64,000 bases of DNA from assembly GCF_000347775.1 (NCBI RefSeq), contig NZ_APAT01000026.1:122431-186430 (forward strand), written 5' to 3'. Below, one piece after another: positions 1-13,624 of the stretch. Within the stretch, counting starts at the first letter, position 1; the number at the start of each line of letters is the position of its first letter. The translations under genes and the position numbers were made by a program. The notes beneath the pieces are model-generated. The model was not told the origin of the DNA and did not search any database. It saw only the letters and a program-made list of their open reading frames with translations. Source of the stretch: Marinobacter santoriniensis NKSG1. GTDB lineage: Bacteria > Pseudomonadota > Gammaproteobacteria > Pseudomonadales > Oleiphilaceae.

Positions 1-425
<425 letters not shown>

Positions 426-607
426 AGTGAGTCCTGTTTCTGAAAGGAAATGTCCGGAGAATTCCGGTCGGATTCGGTAAAGGCGCATGAGTATAACACG
501 CCGGTTGGCAATGGCAGGTCACGTGGCTGTGCACCTTTGGTCGGGTTCGCCGCGAACGATCAGACCCTGTTAAACTCGCTGGATCTGCCAACAGGATGGG
601 AGTCGAT

Positions 608-1474
608 ATGATCCGGAGTATGACGTCGTTTGCCCGGAAAGAGGTTCGTGGGGACTGGGGTACACTGACCTGCGAGATTCGTACAGTAAACCACCGGTAT
701 CTGGAGCCGTCGTTTCGGTTGCCGGAAGCCTTCCGGGAGCTGGAGAACCGGTTCCGGGAGGCGCTTCGCAAGGGAGTGAAGCGGGGCAAGGTCGACATCT
801 CCATGCGTTTGCAGGCCGCGGAAGATACCACGCAGAGCTTCGAGATCAGCGATGAAATGGCCAGAGCGGTCAACGAGGCGGCGAACCATATCAACCGGAT
901 GCTCGATAACCCGGCCCACATCAGTGCGCTCGACATTCTGCGGTGGCCCGGCGTGTTGTCGGTGCCTGAGCAGGACTATGGTGCGGCACGCTCAGAGGCC
1001 GTGGATCTCTTTGCCGAGACGGTAAAGGAACTGGTGGAGGTTCGTCAGCGGGAAGGCGAGCGACTGCGTCCCCTTTTCGACGACCGGCTGGACACCATGG
1101 CCAGCCTGGTTGGTGAGGTGAGGCAGAAAATGCCTCAGCTGATCGAAGCGCAGGAAAAACAGCTCCGGGAGCGTTTCGAGAAGGCCCGGGTTGAGCTGGA
1201 CCCGGATCGGATAGCCCAGGAAATGGTGATGTTGGCGCAGAAAAGCGATGTGGCCGAAGAGCTCGATCGTCTCGATGCCCACATCGGCGAAGTCCGGGAT
1301 ACCCTGCAGACCGAAGAGCCGATTGGGCGTCGGCTCGACTTTCTGATGCAGGAACTCAATCGTGAGGCGAATACCCTGAGCAGCAAGAGTATTGATGCCG
1401 GTGTCACCCGGGCGGCCGTGGATCTCAAGGTGTTGATTGAGCAGATGCGGGAGCAGGTCCAGAACATCGAGTAA
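608..1474 (+). CDS. yicC: YicC-family endoribonuclease
   Basis: YicC/YloC family protein, 288 residues. E. coli YicC has been described as an endoribonuclease acting on small RNAs. The N-terminal YicC domain begins MIRSMTSFARKEVRGDWG and the C-terminal DUF1732 part has the block LNREANTLSSKS and ends EQMREQVQNIE. I chose the ATG at 608 rather than 596 because MIRSM is the conserved family start and an AGGATGGGAG-like ribosome site sits just before it. It faces away from rph. In Pseudomonas, yicC is followed directly by gmk; here a P-type ATPase gene lies between them. Confidence 0.95.
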   Translation: MIRSMTSFARKEVRGDWGTLTCEIRTVNHRYLEPSFRLPEAFRELENRFREALRKGVKRGKVDISMRLQAAEDTTQSFEISDEMARAVNEAANHINRMLDNPAHISALDILRWPGVLSVPEQDYGAARSEAVDLFAETVKELVEVRQREGERLRPLFDDRLDTMASLVGEVRQKMPQLIEAQEKQLRERFEKARVELDPDRIAQEMVMLAQKSDVAEELDRLDAHIGEVRDTLQTEEPIGRRLDFLMQELNREANTLSSKSIDAGVTRAAVDLKVLIEQMREQVQNIE

Positions 1475-1493
1475 CCAGAATCCCCAGGGAGGG

Positions 1494-5007
<3,514 letters not shown>

Positions 5008-5091
5008 TAAGGGCTTTTGCTGTATACAAATTGAGCCGGCCGCAGTACACTACGCGGTCTTCTGAATCAGTTATTTTTTGTCGGGGAAGTT

Positions 5092-5304
5092 ATGGCACGA
5101 GTTACCGTTGAAGATTGTCTGGAAAACGTTGATAACCGCTTCCAGCTGGTGATGCTGGCTACCAAGCGTGCCCGCCAGATTGCGACCAAGGGCTTTGAGC
5201 CGATGGTCGCGGAAGAGAATGATAAGCCGACGGTCATCGCACTGCGTGAAATTGCCGAAGGCAAGGTAACCCGGGATCTCCTCAAGGAAGAAGACGAGGA
5301 TTGA
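5092..5304 (+). CDS. rpoZ: RNA polymerase omega subunit
   Basis: Small (70-residue) subunit that helps beta-prime folding and forms part of the ppGpp binding site of RNA polymerase. The sequence begins [20 protein letters not shown] and has [12 protein letters not shown] and the conserved helix [13 protein letters not shown]. The start has a GGGGAAG-type ribosome site. It lies between gmk and spoT, as in E. coli and Pseudomonas, but is followed by its own terminator at 5408-5435, so spoT is probably reached by readthrough or its own promoter. Confidence 0.97.
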   Translation: MARVTVEDCLENVDNRFQLVMLATKRARQIATKGFEPMVAEENDKPTVIALREIAEGKVTRDLLKEEDED

Positions 5305-5407
5305 CCCTGCGGCGGGATATCTACGTACCCGCAGGCGAGAGTCATTGAAATCTGTCCCCGCAGTTTTATAGTGTAGCTATAGAACGTTGCTGGAAGGATC
5401 AGGAAGG

Positions 5408-5435
5408 ACCCGAATGCATGCATTCGGGTTTTTTT
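5408..5435 (+). terminator. Intrinsic terminator after rpoZ
   Basis: A self-complementary stem ACCCGAATGCATGCATTCGG(GT) at 5408-5429 followed by a run of seven T (5429-5435). This is a textbook rho-independent terminator for transcripts coming from gmk-rpoZ. It ends only about 30 bases before the spoT start, which makes spoT expression partly independent of rpoZ. Confidence 0.9.
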
Positions 5436-5466
5436 GTCCCTGTCATTTGAAGAATGTGGAGGCGCG

Positions 5467-7605
5467 GTGTCGGCAGAGCCTACGGTTGAAGGTCTGGCGG
5501 AAGAGCTCAGTACCTATCTGGATACCACTCGCATCAACCAGGTGCGACGGGCCTACTATTACGCCGAACAGGCCCACGAAGGGCAAATGCGCAAAAGCGG
5601 CGATCGCTACATTACCCACCCACTGGCCGTTGCCAGAATCCTCGCGGACCTGAGGTTGGACCATCAGAGCCTGATGGCGGCCATGCTCCACGATGTCATC
5701 GAAGATACCGGAATCCCGAAAGATGCACTGACGGAACAGTTTGGCGAGGATGTCGCCGAGCTCGTCGATGGCGTCAGCAAACTGACCCAGATTGAATTCC
5801 GCTCCCGGGCCGAGGCCCAGGCGGAAAATTTCCAGAAGATGACGCTGGCCATGGCCCGGGATATCCGGGTCATCCTGGTAAAGCTTGCCGACCGGTTGCA
5901 CAACATGCGGACGCTTGGCCCGATGCCTTATGAGAAGCGTCAGCGAATCGCAACCGAGACCCTCGATATCTATGCCCCGATTGCCAACCGTCTGGGCATG
6001 CACTCCATCTGCACGGAGCTCGAGGATCTGGGATTTTCGTCCCTGTATCCCATGCGGGCCAAATACATATCCAAGGCCGTCAATAAACTCCGTGGCAGCC
6101 ACCGCGAGATCATCGAGGAAATACGGGGCAAGCTGCAGGAAAAGCTGGAAGAACGGGGCTTGCCCGGCCGTATCCTTGGTCGCGAGAAGCATCTGAACAG
6201 CATCTACAACAAGATGAAGTTCAAGCACAAATCCTTCCATGAAATCATGGATGTGTACGCCTTCCGGATCATCACCGACACCGAGGACGACTGTTACCGC
6301 ATCCTCGGCGCCGTGCACAGCCTGTACAAGCCACTGCCGGGCCGGTTCAAGGACTATATAGCCATGCCCAAGGCCAATGGTTACCAGTCGCTGCACACCA
6401 CCCTGTTCGGCATGCATGTGAACATCGAGATCCAGATCCGTACCGAGGAGATGGAGCACATTGCCAACAACGGTATTGCGGCCCACTGGATGTACAAGAA
6501 CGAGCCATCGAACGTCACCAGCGTCAATCAGGCCCGGGTTGACCGCTGGGTGAAGGGGCTGATGGAAATGCGTGAGCGTGCCGATGACTCGCTGGAGTTC
6601 ATCGAGCACGTGAAGGTGGACCTGTTCCCGGACGAAATCTACGTGTTCACGCCGAAAGGCCGGATCATGGAACTTCCCAGCGGTGCGACGCCGGTGGATT
6701 TTGCCTATGCCATTCATACGGATATCGGTAATGCGGCGGTGGCCTGCCGGATCAATCGCAATCTGGCGTCCCTGAGCCAGCCCCTGCAGAGCGGGCAGAC
6801 GGTGGAAATCATCACCGCGCCCGGCGCACGCCCCAATCCCGCCTGGCTCAGTTTTGTCATTACGGGCAAGGCGCGCAGCAGCATCCGTCACGTCCTGAAG
6901 ACACAGAAACGGGCGGAGTCGCTGGAGCTTGGGCGAACGTTGCTCAAGCGGTCCCTCAAAGGTTTTGGGGCCAAGCTGGCGGACATCAGTGACGCCCAGA
7001 AGCAGGCCGTGGTCAACCATAACCAGGTCAACAGCTTCGACGATCTGATCAGCGACATCGGACTCGGGAACCGCATGGCCTATCTGGTGGCACGCCAGCT
7101 GGTTGCCGATGCGGACGGCGACGCTCTTGAAGCGTCCGGCGATGAACGTAACCTGGACCGCGCGCCTGTCACGATCAGCGGCACCGAAGGGCTGCTCGTG
7201 AAATTCGCCAGCTGCTGTAAGCCCATTCCGGGTGATCCGGTGGTGGGGGTGATGGACTCAGGTAATGGCATGGTCATTCACTCCGATACCTGTTCACGTC
7301 TGCCGGACAGCGACGAGGGCAGGGCTCGCCTGACCCACCTCAAGTGGGCCAAGGACATCACCGACGAGTTTTCCGTGGAGTTGCGGGTGGAGCTGGAGCG
7401 CCAGCGTGGTGTGATCGCCGAGGTCGCCAATGCCGTGGCCATGGCCGATGGCAACATCGAGCGGATCAATGTCGAGGATCAGAACGCCAAGTTCGGTATC
7501 GTCAGTCTGGTGGTCCATGTGAACGGACGTAAACACCTTGCCCGGGTCATGCGGCGGATACGGAATATCCGGGCGGTGACGCACATAAACCGGGTGCGGT
7601 ATTAG
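5467..7605 (+). CDS. spoT: Bifunctional (p)ppGpp synthetase/hydrolase SpoT
   Basis: Stringent-response enzyme of 712 residues that makes and hydrolyses (p)ppGpp. Domains in order: HD hydrolase with AMLHDVIEDTG, RelA/SpoT synthetase with GRFKDYIAMPKANGYQSLHTT-type block, TGS domain starting FTPKGRIMELPSG, and C-terminal ACT domain ending HINRVRY. The hydrolase HD pair is intact. The start chosen is GTG 5467 because GGAGG lies at 5458-5462; the longer frame starting at 5434 would begin in the rpoZ terminator. It follows gmk-rpoZ and precedes ridA, as in Pseudomonas. No second RSH gene is seen in the window. Confidence 0.96.
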   Translation: MSAEPTVEGLAEELSTYLDTTRINQVRRAYYYAEQAHEGQMRKSGDRYITHPLAVARILADLRLDHQSLMAAMLHDVIEDTGIPKDALTEQFGEDVAELVDGVSKLTQIEFRSRAEAQAENFQKMTLAMARDIRVILVKLADRLHNMRTLGPMPYEKRQRIATETLDIYAPIANRLGMHSICTELEDLGFSSLYPMRAKYISKAVNKLRGSHREIIEEIRGKLQEKLEERGLPGRILGREKHLNSIYNKMKFKHKSFHEIMDVYAFRIITDTEDDCYRILGAVHSLYKPLPGRFKDYIAMPKANGYQSLHTTLFGMHVNIEIQIRTEEMEHIANNGIAAHWMYKNEPSNVTSVNQARVDRWVKGLMEMRERADDSLEFIEHVKVDLFPDEIYVFTPKGRIMELPSGATPVDFAYAIHTDIGNAAVACRINRNLASLSQPLQSGQTVEIITAPGARPNPAWLSFVITGKARSSIRHVLKTQKRAESLELGRTLLKRSLKGFGAKLADISDAQKQAVVNHNQVNSFDDLISDIGLGNRMAYLVARQLVADADGDALEASGDERNLDRAPVTISGTEGLLVKFASCCKPIPGDPVVGVMDSGNGMVIHSDTCSRLPDSDEGRARLTHLKWAKDITDEFSVELRVELERQRGVIAEVANAVAMADGNIERINVEDQNAKFGIVSLVVHVNGRKHLARVMRRIRNIRAVTHINRVRY

Positions 7606-7705
7606 AAACCTCCCGCCCCTTGCCGGATCGCGACCAAAGACCGGTTGACAGTCGCTGTGTGCAGGAGCGAGCATTGGCGTTTTGAAAGAGAGGAACTCTG
7701 AAATC

Positions 7706-8092
7706 ATGACCAATAAGTCCGTTATCCAGACCGAGAACGCTCCTCAGGCAATCGGGACCTACTCGCAGGCCGTCAAGGCCGGGGACACGGTTTACCTTTC
7801 CGGTCAGATTCCCCTCGTACCGGAAACCATGGAAGTGGTTGCGGGCGATTTTGCTGCCAAGACCCGTCAGGTGTTCGAAAACCTCAAGGCGGTTTGCGAA
7901 GCGGCCGGCGGCGAGCTCAAGGACATCGTCAAACTGAATATCTACATGACCGATCTGGCGAACTTTGCCACCGTCAACGAAATCATGGCGACGTATTTCC
8001 AGGAGCCCTATCCGGCCCGGGCCGCCGTTGGCGTTGCCGCGCTGCCCAAAGGCGTGCCCGTCGAGATGGAAGCGGTTATGGTGCTCAGTTAA
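7706..8092 (+). CDS. ridA: RidA family enamine/imine deaminase
   Basis: 128 residues, YjgF/YER057c/UK114 family. RidA hydrolyses reactive 2-aminoacrylate and related enamines released by PLP enzymes. It has the family blocks [21 protein letters not shown] and [20 protein letters not shown], the latter containing the catalytic arginine. The ATG at 7706 is used; a GAGAGGAA element lies about 10 bases upstream. The 3' end overlaps by 8 bases the end of the convergent dehydratase-like gene, so the two share their stop region. Confidence 0.95.
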   Translation: MTNKSVIQTENAPQAIGTYSQAVKAGDTVYLSGQIPLVPETMEVVAGDFAAKTRQVFENLKAVCEAAGGELKDIVKLNIYMTDLANFATVNEIMATYFQEPYPARAAVGVAALPKGVPVEMEAVMVLS

Positions 8093-8954
8093 GCATCTCG
8101 ATCATTTCCCGGTACCCCGCCCGGAAGTCGGGGTACCGGAATTCAAACCCCGTCTGCAACAAACCTCTGTTTGAACATCGCTTGCTGCCCGCGCGTCCTC
8201 CGGTCCGGGCGTCCGGTTTCGGATTCTGGCAAGGCACCTGTTCCCGTATCCAGTTCACTACCGTATCCAGTCGGGCCGGCTCGCTGTCACTGGCGACATA
8301 GAGCGGGGCCAAAGGTTCGTCGCTCAACGTCCGTTCAACGAGATGCTCAACCACCCGGGCTGCGTCGGTTTCATGGATACGGTTTGTGAAGGGGGCCGGG
8401 CTCTCTGGATTGATGCCGCCTTTCAGAACCTCATCGAGAAAGCGTCTCCGGGACGGACCATAGATACCGCTGAAACGAACGATGGTCGCGGGGTGGCCGC
8501 TGTTGAGAGCGGTTTCCTCACCTTCGCGAATGCATTGGCCGCTGCGTCGACCAGGCTCTGCGGGGCTGTCTTCGTCCACCCAGCTGTCGTCGTCCTGGCC
8601 GTAGACGCTGGTGCTGCTGATGAAAAACAGGCGTTTGAGCCGAGCGTCGCCGAGAGCCGTCAGAAGATTGGACAACCCCGTCACATAGGCGGCCCGGTAG
8701 CCGGTTTCGTCGTAGCTGGATGGCGTCAGGCAATAGATCACGATGTCCGGCTCCGGTGGCAGCACGCCCCGCAAGGTAGCCAAGTCTGTCAGGTCTGCGC
8801 TTACGCCGGTGACGCCCTCGGGCACCTGACTGCCGTGGCGGCGCAGGCCAAACACGTCGGCTCGCCCTGCCAGTCGCCGGGCAATCTCGCCGCCGAGCTT
8901 GCCGCAGCCTGCCAGCAGCACCCGTGGCCGTTGATTGCTTTCAGTGATTGCCAT
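8085..8954 (-). CDS. SDR-family NAD(P)-dependent epimerase/reductase
   Basis: 289-residue protein of the extended short-chain dehydrogenase fold, similar to YeeZ-type epimerases of unknown substrate. The N-terminal nucleotide-binding motif reads [16 protein letters not shown], followed by a short strand [12 protein letters not shown] and the active-site strand [13 protein letters not shown]. There is a second conserved block [11 protein letters not shown] and [14 protein letters not shown] chose ATG 8954; the frame extends to a TTG four codons earlier. It converges on ridA with overlapping 3' ends and is divergent from oxyR with only 74 bases between starts. The substrate is unknown. Confidence 0.85.
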   Translation of the reverse strand: MAITESNQRPRVLLAGCGKLGGEIARRLAGRADVFGLRRHGSQVPEGVTGVSADLTDLATLRGVLPPEPDIVIYCLTPSSYDETGYRAAYVTGLSNLLTALGDARLKRLFFISSTSVYGQDDDSWVDEDSPAEPGRRSGQCIREGEETALNSGHPATIVRFSGIYGPSRRRFLDEVLKGGINPESPAPFTNRIHETDAARVVEHLVERTLSDEPLAPLYVASDSEPARLDTVVNWIREQVPCQNPKPDARTGGRAGSKRCSNRGLLQTGFEFRYPDFRAGYREMIEMLN

Positions 8955-9028
8955 AGACAATTTCAATCCTTATGCTTTGGTTCATAAATAACTGAAACTT
9001 CGACCCGTGGATCAGACCGGAGCTCGCC

Positions 9029-9988
9029 ATGACTCTTACCGAGTTACGATACGTCGTTACCCTTGCTCGCGAAAGGCATTTTGGTCGCGCTGCCGAGCGT
9101 TGCCATGTCAGTCAGCCGACGCTCAGTGTGGCGGTGAAGAAGCTCGAGGATGAGCTGGGTATCCCGTTGTTTGAACGCAGTAAAAGCAGTATTCGGGTCA
9201 CGGAGAGCGGCCAGCGTATCATTGAGCAGGCCCAGCGGGTTCTGGACCAGGTGAATGTCATCAAGGATATGGCACTGGATGGCAAGAACCAGCTCAATTC
9301 TCCCCTGAAGGTCGGCGCGATTTACACCATCGGACCCTACCTGTTCCCGCACCTCCTGCCGGAGCTCCGGCGTGCGGCGCCGGATATGCCGCTCTACATC
9401 GAAGAAAACTACACAGCGAGCCTGCGTCAGAAGCTCCGTCATTCCGAGCTGGACGCCATCATCATCGCGCTTCCTTTTGAAGAACCGGAAGTGCTTACCT
9501 TGCCGCTCTATGACGAGCCATTTGTGGTTCTGTTGCCTGCAGCGCACCCACTTGCGAAAAAGGAGCAACTGACCGCCGATGAGCTGGCGAAGGAGCAGTT
9601 GCTGCTCCTGGGGCCAGGCCACTGTTTCCGGGACCAGGTCCTGGAGTCCTGTCCGCCGCTGGTGGAAACCGTGACCAAGCGGGTCGATCAGGGTTCGCCG
9701 GCGCTGGTGACGGAAGGCAGTTCGCTTGAGACCATCCGGCACATGGTGGCCTCTGGCCTGGGAATTACCGTGTTGCCGCTGTCAGCCGCGACGGGAATGC
9801 AGTACCAGGAGGATATCCTGGCCGTTCGGCCGTTTGCCCCGCCGGTGCCGTTCCGGACGGTGGCGCTTGCCTGGCGTGTGACCTTTCCCAGACCCAAGGC
9901 GATTGACGTCCTCTCGCTGGCGGCCAGCCAGTGCCGGGTGATTGAAAAAGCCAAATCGGACACCCCGAACGTCGCAGAAAGTGCCTGA
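9029..9988 (+). CDS. oxyR: LysR-type hydrogen peroxide sensor OxyR
   Basis: Transcription activator of peroxide defence, 319 residues. N-terminal winged helix-turn-helix (RHFGRAAERCHVSQPTLSVA) and C-terminal periplasmic-binding-protein-like sensor domain. By direct count the redox cysteines fall at C199 (GPGHCFRDQ) and C208 (ESCPPL), exactly the numbering of E. coli OxyR, which distinguishes it from other LysR regulators. Downstream the block VTEGSSLETIRHMVASGLG matches the family. It lies 8 bases before recG in the same orientation, the order known in Pseudomonas, so the two are probably co-transcribed. Confidence 0.97.
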   Translation: MTLTELRYVVTLARERHFGRAAERCHVSQPTLSVAVKKLEDELGIPLFERSKSSIRVTESGQRIIEQAQRVLDQVNVIKDMALDGKNQLNSPLKVGAIYTIGPYLFPHLLPELRRAAPDMPLYIEENYTASLRQKLRHSELDAIIIALPFEEPEVLTLPLYDEPFVVLLPAAHPLAKKEQLTADELAKEQLLLLGPGHCFRDQVLESCPPLVETVTKRVDQGSPALVTEGSSLETIRHMVASGLGITVLPLSAATGMQYQEDILAVRPFAPPVPFRTVALAWRVTFPRPKAIDVLSLAASQCRVIEKAKSDTPNVAESA

Positions 9989-9996
9989 GTAACGTC

Positions 9997-12072
9997 ATGA
10001 CGTCACTGGATGACATCCCGGTCACCCAGCTCAAGGGAGTCGGAAATGCCCTGGCGGGTACGCTCGCCAGACTGGGTATTCACTCCCTCCAGGATCTGCT
10101 GTTCCATCTTCCTCACCGCTATGAGGATCGAACCCGCGTTATCCCCATGGGCAGCCTCCGAATCGGCGACGTCGCCGTTGTCGAGGGGGAGGTGGTCAAG
10201 GCCGACCTGGTAATGGGACGCCGGCGAAGTCTCCAGGTCACGCTGCGAGACCACAGCGGGTTTCTGGTCATGCGCTTTTTCCATTTCAACGCTGCCCAGA
10301 AAAATCAGCTATCCGAGGGGGCGACCGTCCGATGTTTTGGCGAAGTGCGTCCGGGCCGGGCCGGCTATGAGTTCTATCATCCCGAGTATCAGGTCAATCC
10401 GCCTCCCATGCCCCCCGAGGGAGCCGCGACCCTGACGCCAGTCTATCCGTTGACCGAGGGTATCCAGCAGCCAAGGGTCAGAAGCCTGTGTCAGCAGGCA
10501 CTGACTTACCTGGATCGTTTTCCCATTCGGGACTGGTTGCCGACGGAGTTGCTGTCGGACTATCAGCTGCCGGGGATCACCGAGGCGGTAAGGCTGGTCC
10601 ATGCGCCCCCGGCAGATGCGCCCGTGAACCTGCTGATGGAGGGGCGTCATCCGGCTCAACAACGGCTGGTGATGGAGGAGTTGCTGGCCCATCAGTTGAG
10701 CCTGCTGCAGGTTCGGGAACAGATCCAGGCCCGGTCGGCTTTGCCTCTGTTACCCACAGGTGATCTCTCCGAGCGCTTCCTGGAGGATTTGCCGTTTTCC
10801 CTCACGGGGGCTCAGCGGCATGTTCTGGCCGATATCCGACAGGATCTCTCCCAGCCTGTGCCGATGCTTCGCCTGGTGCAGGGCGACGTCGGGTCGGGCA
10901 AGACGGTGGTCGCCGCCCTTGCGGCGCTTCAGGCCATCGGCTCGGGCGCGCAGGTTGCCCTGATGGCACCGACGGAGATCCTGGCGGAGCAGCATTTCCA
11001 GAATTTCCGGAGCTGGCTGGAACCTCTGGGTGTCGAGCTGGCCTGGTTGTCCGGAAAGGTTAAAGGCAAAGCCCGTCAGGAAGCTCTGGAACGCGTTCAC
11101 TCCGGAAAGGCTGCCGTGGTTATTGGCACCCATGCGCTGTTCCAGGAAGACGTTCTGTTTGATCGGCTGGCCCTGGTGATCGTCGATGAGCAGCATCGGT
11201 TTGGTGTGCATCAGCGTCTGGCATTGCGAGAAAAAGGTGTGGGAGGTTCCCTCGCGCCCCACCAGCTGATCATGACAGCAACGCCTATTCCGAGGACCCT
11301 CGCCATGAGTGCCTATGCCGACCTGGACACGTCCGTGATCGATGAACTGCCCCCCGGTCGAAAACCCATTGAGACAATCGTGATTCCTGACAGTCGCCGG
11401 GACGATGTCGTCGAGCGGGTTCGCAAGGCCTGCCAGGATGGTCGGCAGGCCTACTGGGTCTGTACTCTTATCGAGGAATCCGAGGCCCTGCAATGCCAGG
11501 CGGCGGAGGTGACGGCGGCGGAATTGGCGGACCGCTTGCCCGAGTTGAAGGTGGGGCTGGTGCATGGTCGGTTGAAGGCCCAGGAAAAGGCCGCCATTAT
11601 GGAGCGGTTCAAGACGGGCGAGCTGGATTTACTGGTGGCCACCACCGTGATCGAGGTGGGGGTGGATGTTCCCAATGCGTCCTTGATCATCATCGAAAAC
11701 CCGGAGCGTCTGGGGCTCGCCCAGCTGCACCAGTTACGAGGGCGCGTGGGTCGTGGTGAACAGGCCAGCTTCTGTGTGTTGATGTACCATCCTCCCCTGT
11801 CCGCGAACGGCAAGGCCAGGCTCCAGGCCCTGCGAGACAGCCAGGACGGATTTTTTATTGCAGAGAAGGATCTTGAAATTCGCGGTCCGGGCGAAGTGTT
11901 GGGTACCCGGCAGACCGGTATGATGCAGTTCCGGTTAGCCGATTTCGAGCGGGACAAAGGCTGGATCGAGCCGGTTCGGGCAATGGCGCCGTCATTGATG
12001 GGCGATTCCCGGTGCGTCACGGCGCTGATTGAGCGGTGGTTGGGAGAAAAGATTCGTTACGGTGATGTCTGA
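9997..12072 (+). CDS. recG: ATP-dependent DNA helicase RecG
   Basis: Branched-DNA helicase that reverses stalled replication forks and processes recombination intermediates, 691 residues (the usual family length). N-terminal wedge/OB domain (VTQLKGVGNALAGTLARLG), Walker A GDVGSGKTVVAA, Walker B VIVDEQHRFGVHQR, helicase motif TATPIPRT and the C-terminal motifs ATTVIEVGVDVPNA and QLRGRVGRG. It starts 8 bases after oxyR. No terminator is evident before the next gene, but the following 148-base gap suggests a new promoter. Confidence 0.97.
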   Translation: MTSLDDIPVTQLKGVGNALAGTLARLGIHSLQDLLFHLPHRYEDRTRVIPMGSLRIGDVAVVEGEVVKADLVMGRRRSLQVTLRDHSGFLVMRFFHFNAAQKNQLSEGATVRCFGEVRPGRAGYEFYHPEYQVNPPPMPPEGAATLTPVYPLTEGIQQPRVRSLCQQALTYLDRFPIRDWLPTELLSDYQLPGITEAVRLVHAPPADAPVNLLMEGRHPAQQRLVMEELLAHQLSLLQVREQIQARSALPLLPTGDLSERFLEDLPFSLTGAQRHVLADIRQDLSQPVPMLRLVQGDVGSGKTVVAALAALQAIGSGAQVALMAPTEILAEQHFQNFRSWLEPLGVELAWLSGKVKGKARQEALERVHSGKAAVVIGTHALFQEDVLFDRLALVIVDEQHRFGVHQRLALREKGVGGSLAPHQLIMTATPIPRTLAMSAYADLDTSVIDELPPGRKPIETIVIPDSRRDDVVERVRKACQDGRQAYWVCTLIEESEALQCQAAEVTAAELADRLPELKVGLVHGRLKAQEKAAIMERFKTGELDLLVATTVIEVGVDVPNASLIIIENPERLGLAQLHQLRGRVGRGEQASFCVLMYHPPLSANGKARLQALRDSQDGFFIAEKDLEIRGPGEVLGTRQTGMMQFRLADFERDKGWIEPVRAMAPSLMGDSRCVTALIERWLGEKIRYGDV

Positions 12073-12220
12073 TCGTCGTCTGTTGCGTAGAGATCTACGT
12101 ATGCAATCGGGCAGGCCAGGTTTTATGTCAAAAAATGGCCCGTGTCTTTGTTCTATACTGGAGCTGCCAGACCTGCAGTTCGAGTGGGGAACAGGCCGAT
12201 AGCAACATTTGGAGAACTTT

Positions 12221-13585
12221 ATGGAACTACCTGTCGCGGTACAGCAGGCCCTTGGGGAATCGGCTGCTGGTGTATCTCTGAGGCAGAGCGGGCAGGCAAA
12301 CACAGAAGAACTGCTCAGGATGATTCTGCTCAGTGATGAGCAGGGACACCTGCAGGCAATCTGCCGTAAAAACGATCTGATTGATCTCGAACAGCTGAAC
12401 AAACGTCTGGGGCGTGATCTGAAGCTGATGAAGCGTCGTGAACAGCTCAGGATCCGCGAGCGTGCCGGGCTCAAGGAAATGCCTGCCCTGCCTTCGCTGA
12501 CCGGTTGGCCGACCGTGGTGGATGAGGCGGTGTATGATTTGCCTGCGGTCGCACTGGAATTGAGTGAACAGGGCATCGCCATGGTGATGCCCGCAGAAGA
12601 CTTCCGGGCCCTGGCAGAAAAGGCTGACCGTTTTTCATTTGCGGTCTCGAGCAACGCGGTCCCGGTCAATCTGGACAAGCCCGGCATGGATCGGGACCAG
12701 CTCCATTCGGCCATCAAAAAGTTTACCGGCCTGAGAATCCAGCAGCGTCTCGAAGACACACTGGAGTTGCCGCCGTTGCCGGAAACAGCCCAGCGGATCA
12801 TACATCTGCGGGTTAATCCCAATGCCGTCATGGGCGATCTCGTCGACATCGTCGAAAGCGATCCGAGCCTGGCCGCCCAGGTGGTCAGTTGGGCGTCCTC
12901 CTCGTTCTATGCTGCAGCCGGGCAGGTTCGTTCAGTGCACGATGCGGTTTCGCGCGTGCTTGGCTTTGATCTGGTGATGAACCTGGCCATGGGGCTGTCA
13001 CTGGGGCGCGCTCTGAAGCAACCGCAGGATCATCCGGACGGCTACGTGGACTACTGGCAGCAGGCCATCTGGCAGGCCCAGTCTTCGGGCATTCTCGCCA
13101 GTATGATGCCGCGGGGTCAGCGGCCGATGTTCGGCCTGGCCTACCTTGCGGGACTCCTGCACAACTTCGGATACCTGGTTCTGGCCCAGGTGTTTCCGCC
13201 GCACTTCAAGCTGGTGTGTCGTTCCCTGGAGGTGAATCCACACATTGATTCATCGGTGACGGAACATCACCTGCTGGGCGTGACCCGGGAGCAGATTGCC
13301 GCCCAGCTCATGGAAAACTGGGGTATGCCGGACGAGGTGACCACCGCCATCCGATACCAGAAGAACCCCCATTACAAGGGGCCCTGTGATGTCTATGCGC
13401 GCCTGATCTGGCTTGGTCGCCAACTGCTTACCGCCCGGGGGATTGCCCTGGGTGCAGGTGAACCGGTGAGCGATTCGATCTATGACGAGCTTGGCCTCGA
13501 CCGGGAGCGTGTGGAAGAACAGTTCGACGAACTGGTTCATAACAAAGACAGCATCATGGCCATGGCCGGGATGATGAGCCAGTAA
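12221..13585 (+). CDS. YbaK-like aminoacyl-tRNA deacylation domain fused to HDOD domain
   Basis: 454 residues, no catalytic assignment possible. The N-terminal 150 residues look like a YbaK/prolyl-tRNA editing domain (LDLEQLNKRLGRD-like region, PALPSLTGWPTVVDEAVYD), followed from about residue 185 by an HDOD domain (LELPPLPETAQRIIHLR, DLVDIVESDPSLAAQVVSWA, FGLAYLAGLLHNFGYLVL, TEHHLLGVTREQIAAQL). HDOD proteins usually act in signalling and bind partners rather than hydrolyse nucleotides. ATG 12221 has GGAG 7 bases upstream; the TTG at 12209 is less likely. It follows recG, as an equivalent gene does in Pseudomonas. Confidence 0.85.
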   Translation: MELPVAVQQALGESAAGVSLRQSGQANTEELLRMILLSDEQGHLQAICRKNDLIDLEQLNKRLGRDLKLMKRREQLRIRERAGLKEMPALPSLTGWPTVVDEAVYDLPAVALELSEQGIAMVMPAEDFRALAEKADRFSFAVSSNAVPVNLDKPGMDRDQLHSAIKKFTGLRIQQRLEDTLELPPLPETAQRIIHLRVNPNAVMGDLVDIVESDPSLAAQVVSWASSSFYAAAGQVRSVHDAVSRVLGFDLVMNLAMGLSLGRALKQPQDHPDGYVDYWQQAIWQAQSSGILASMMPRGQRPMFGLAYLAGLLHNFGYLVLAQVFPPHFKLVCRSLEVNPHIDSSVTEHHLLGVTREQIAAQLMENWGMPDEVTTAIRYQKNPHYKGPCDVYARLIWLGRQLLTARGIALGAGEPVSDSIYDELGLDRERVEEQFDELVHNKDSIMAMAGMMSQ

Positions 13586-13597
13586 CAGCGCGTCCAC

Positions 13598-13624
13598 AAA
13601 AAAGCCGGCCCCTTCAGGGCCGGC
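13598..13624 (-). terminator. Intrinsic terminator read on the minus strand
   Basis: Stem GCCGGCCC at 13604-13611 with GGGCCGGC at 13617-13624 and a five-base loop. A run of six A at 13598-13603 gives a U tract only for minus-strand transcripts, so it best terminates RNA coming from the 13881-16663 genes. It may also slow plus-strand transcripts leaving the HDOD gene. Confidence 0.7.

Noticed and set aside
5434..5466. Upstream TTG start of spoT
   Set aside because: It falls inside the terminator T run, whereas GTG 5467 has a proper GGAGG site.
5443..7020. A 525-codon open frame on the minus strand
   Set aside because: Antisense shadow of spoT, with no recognisable protein motif.
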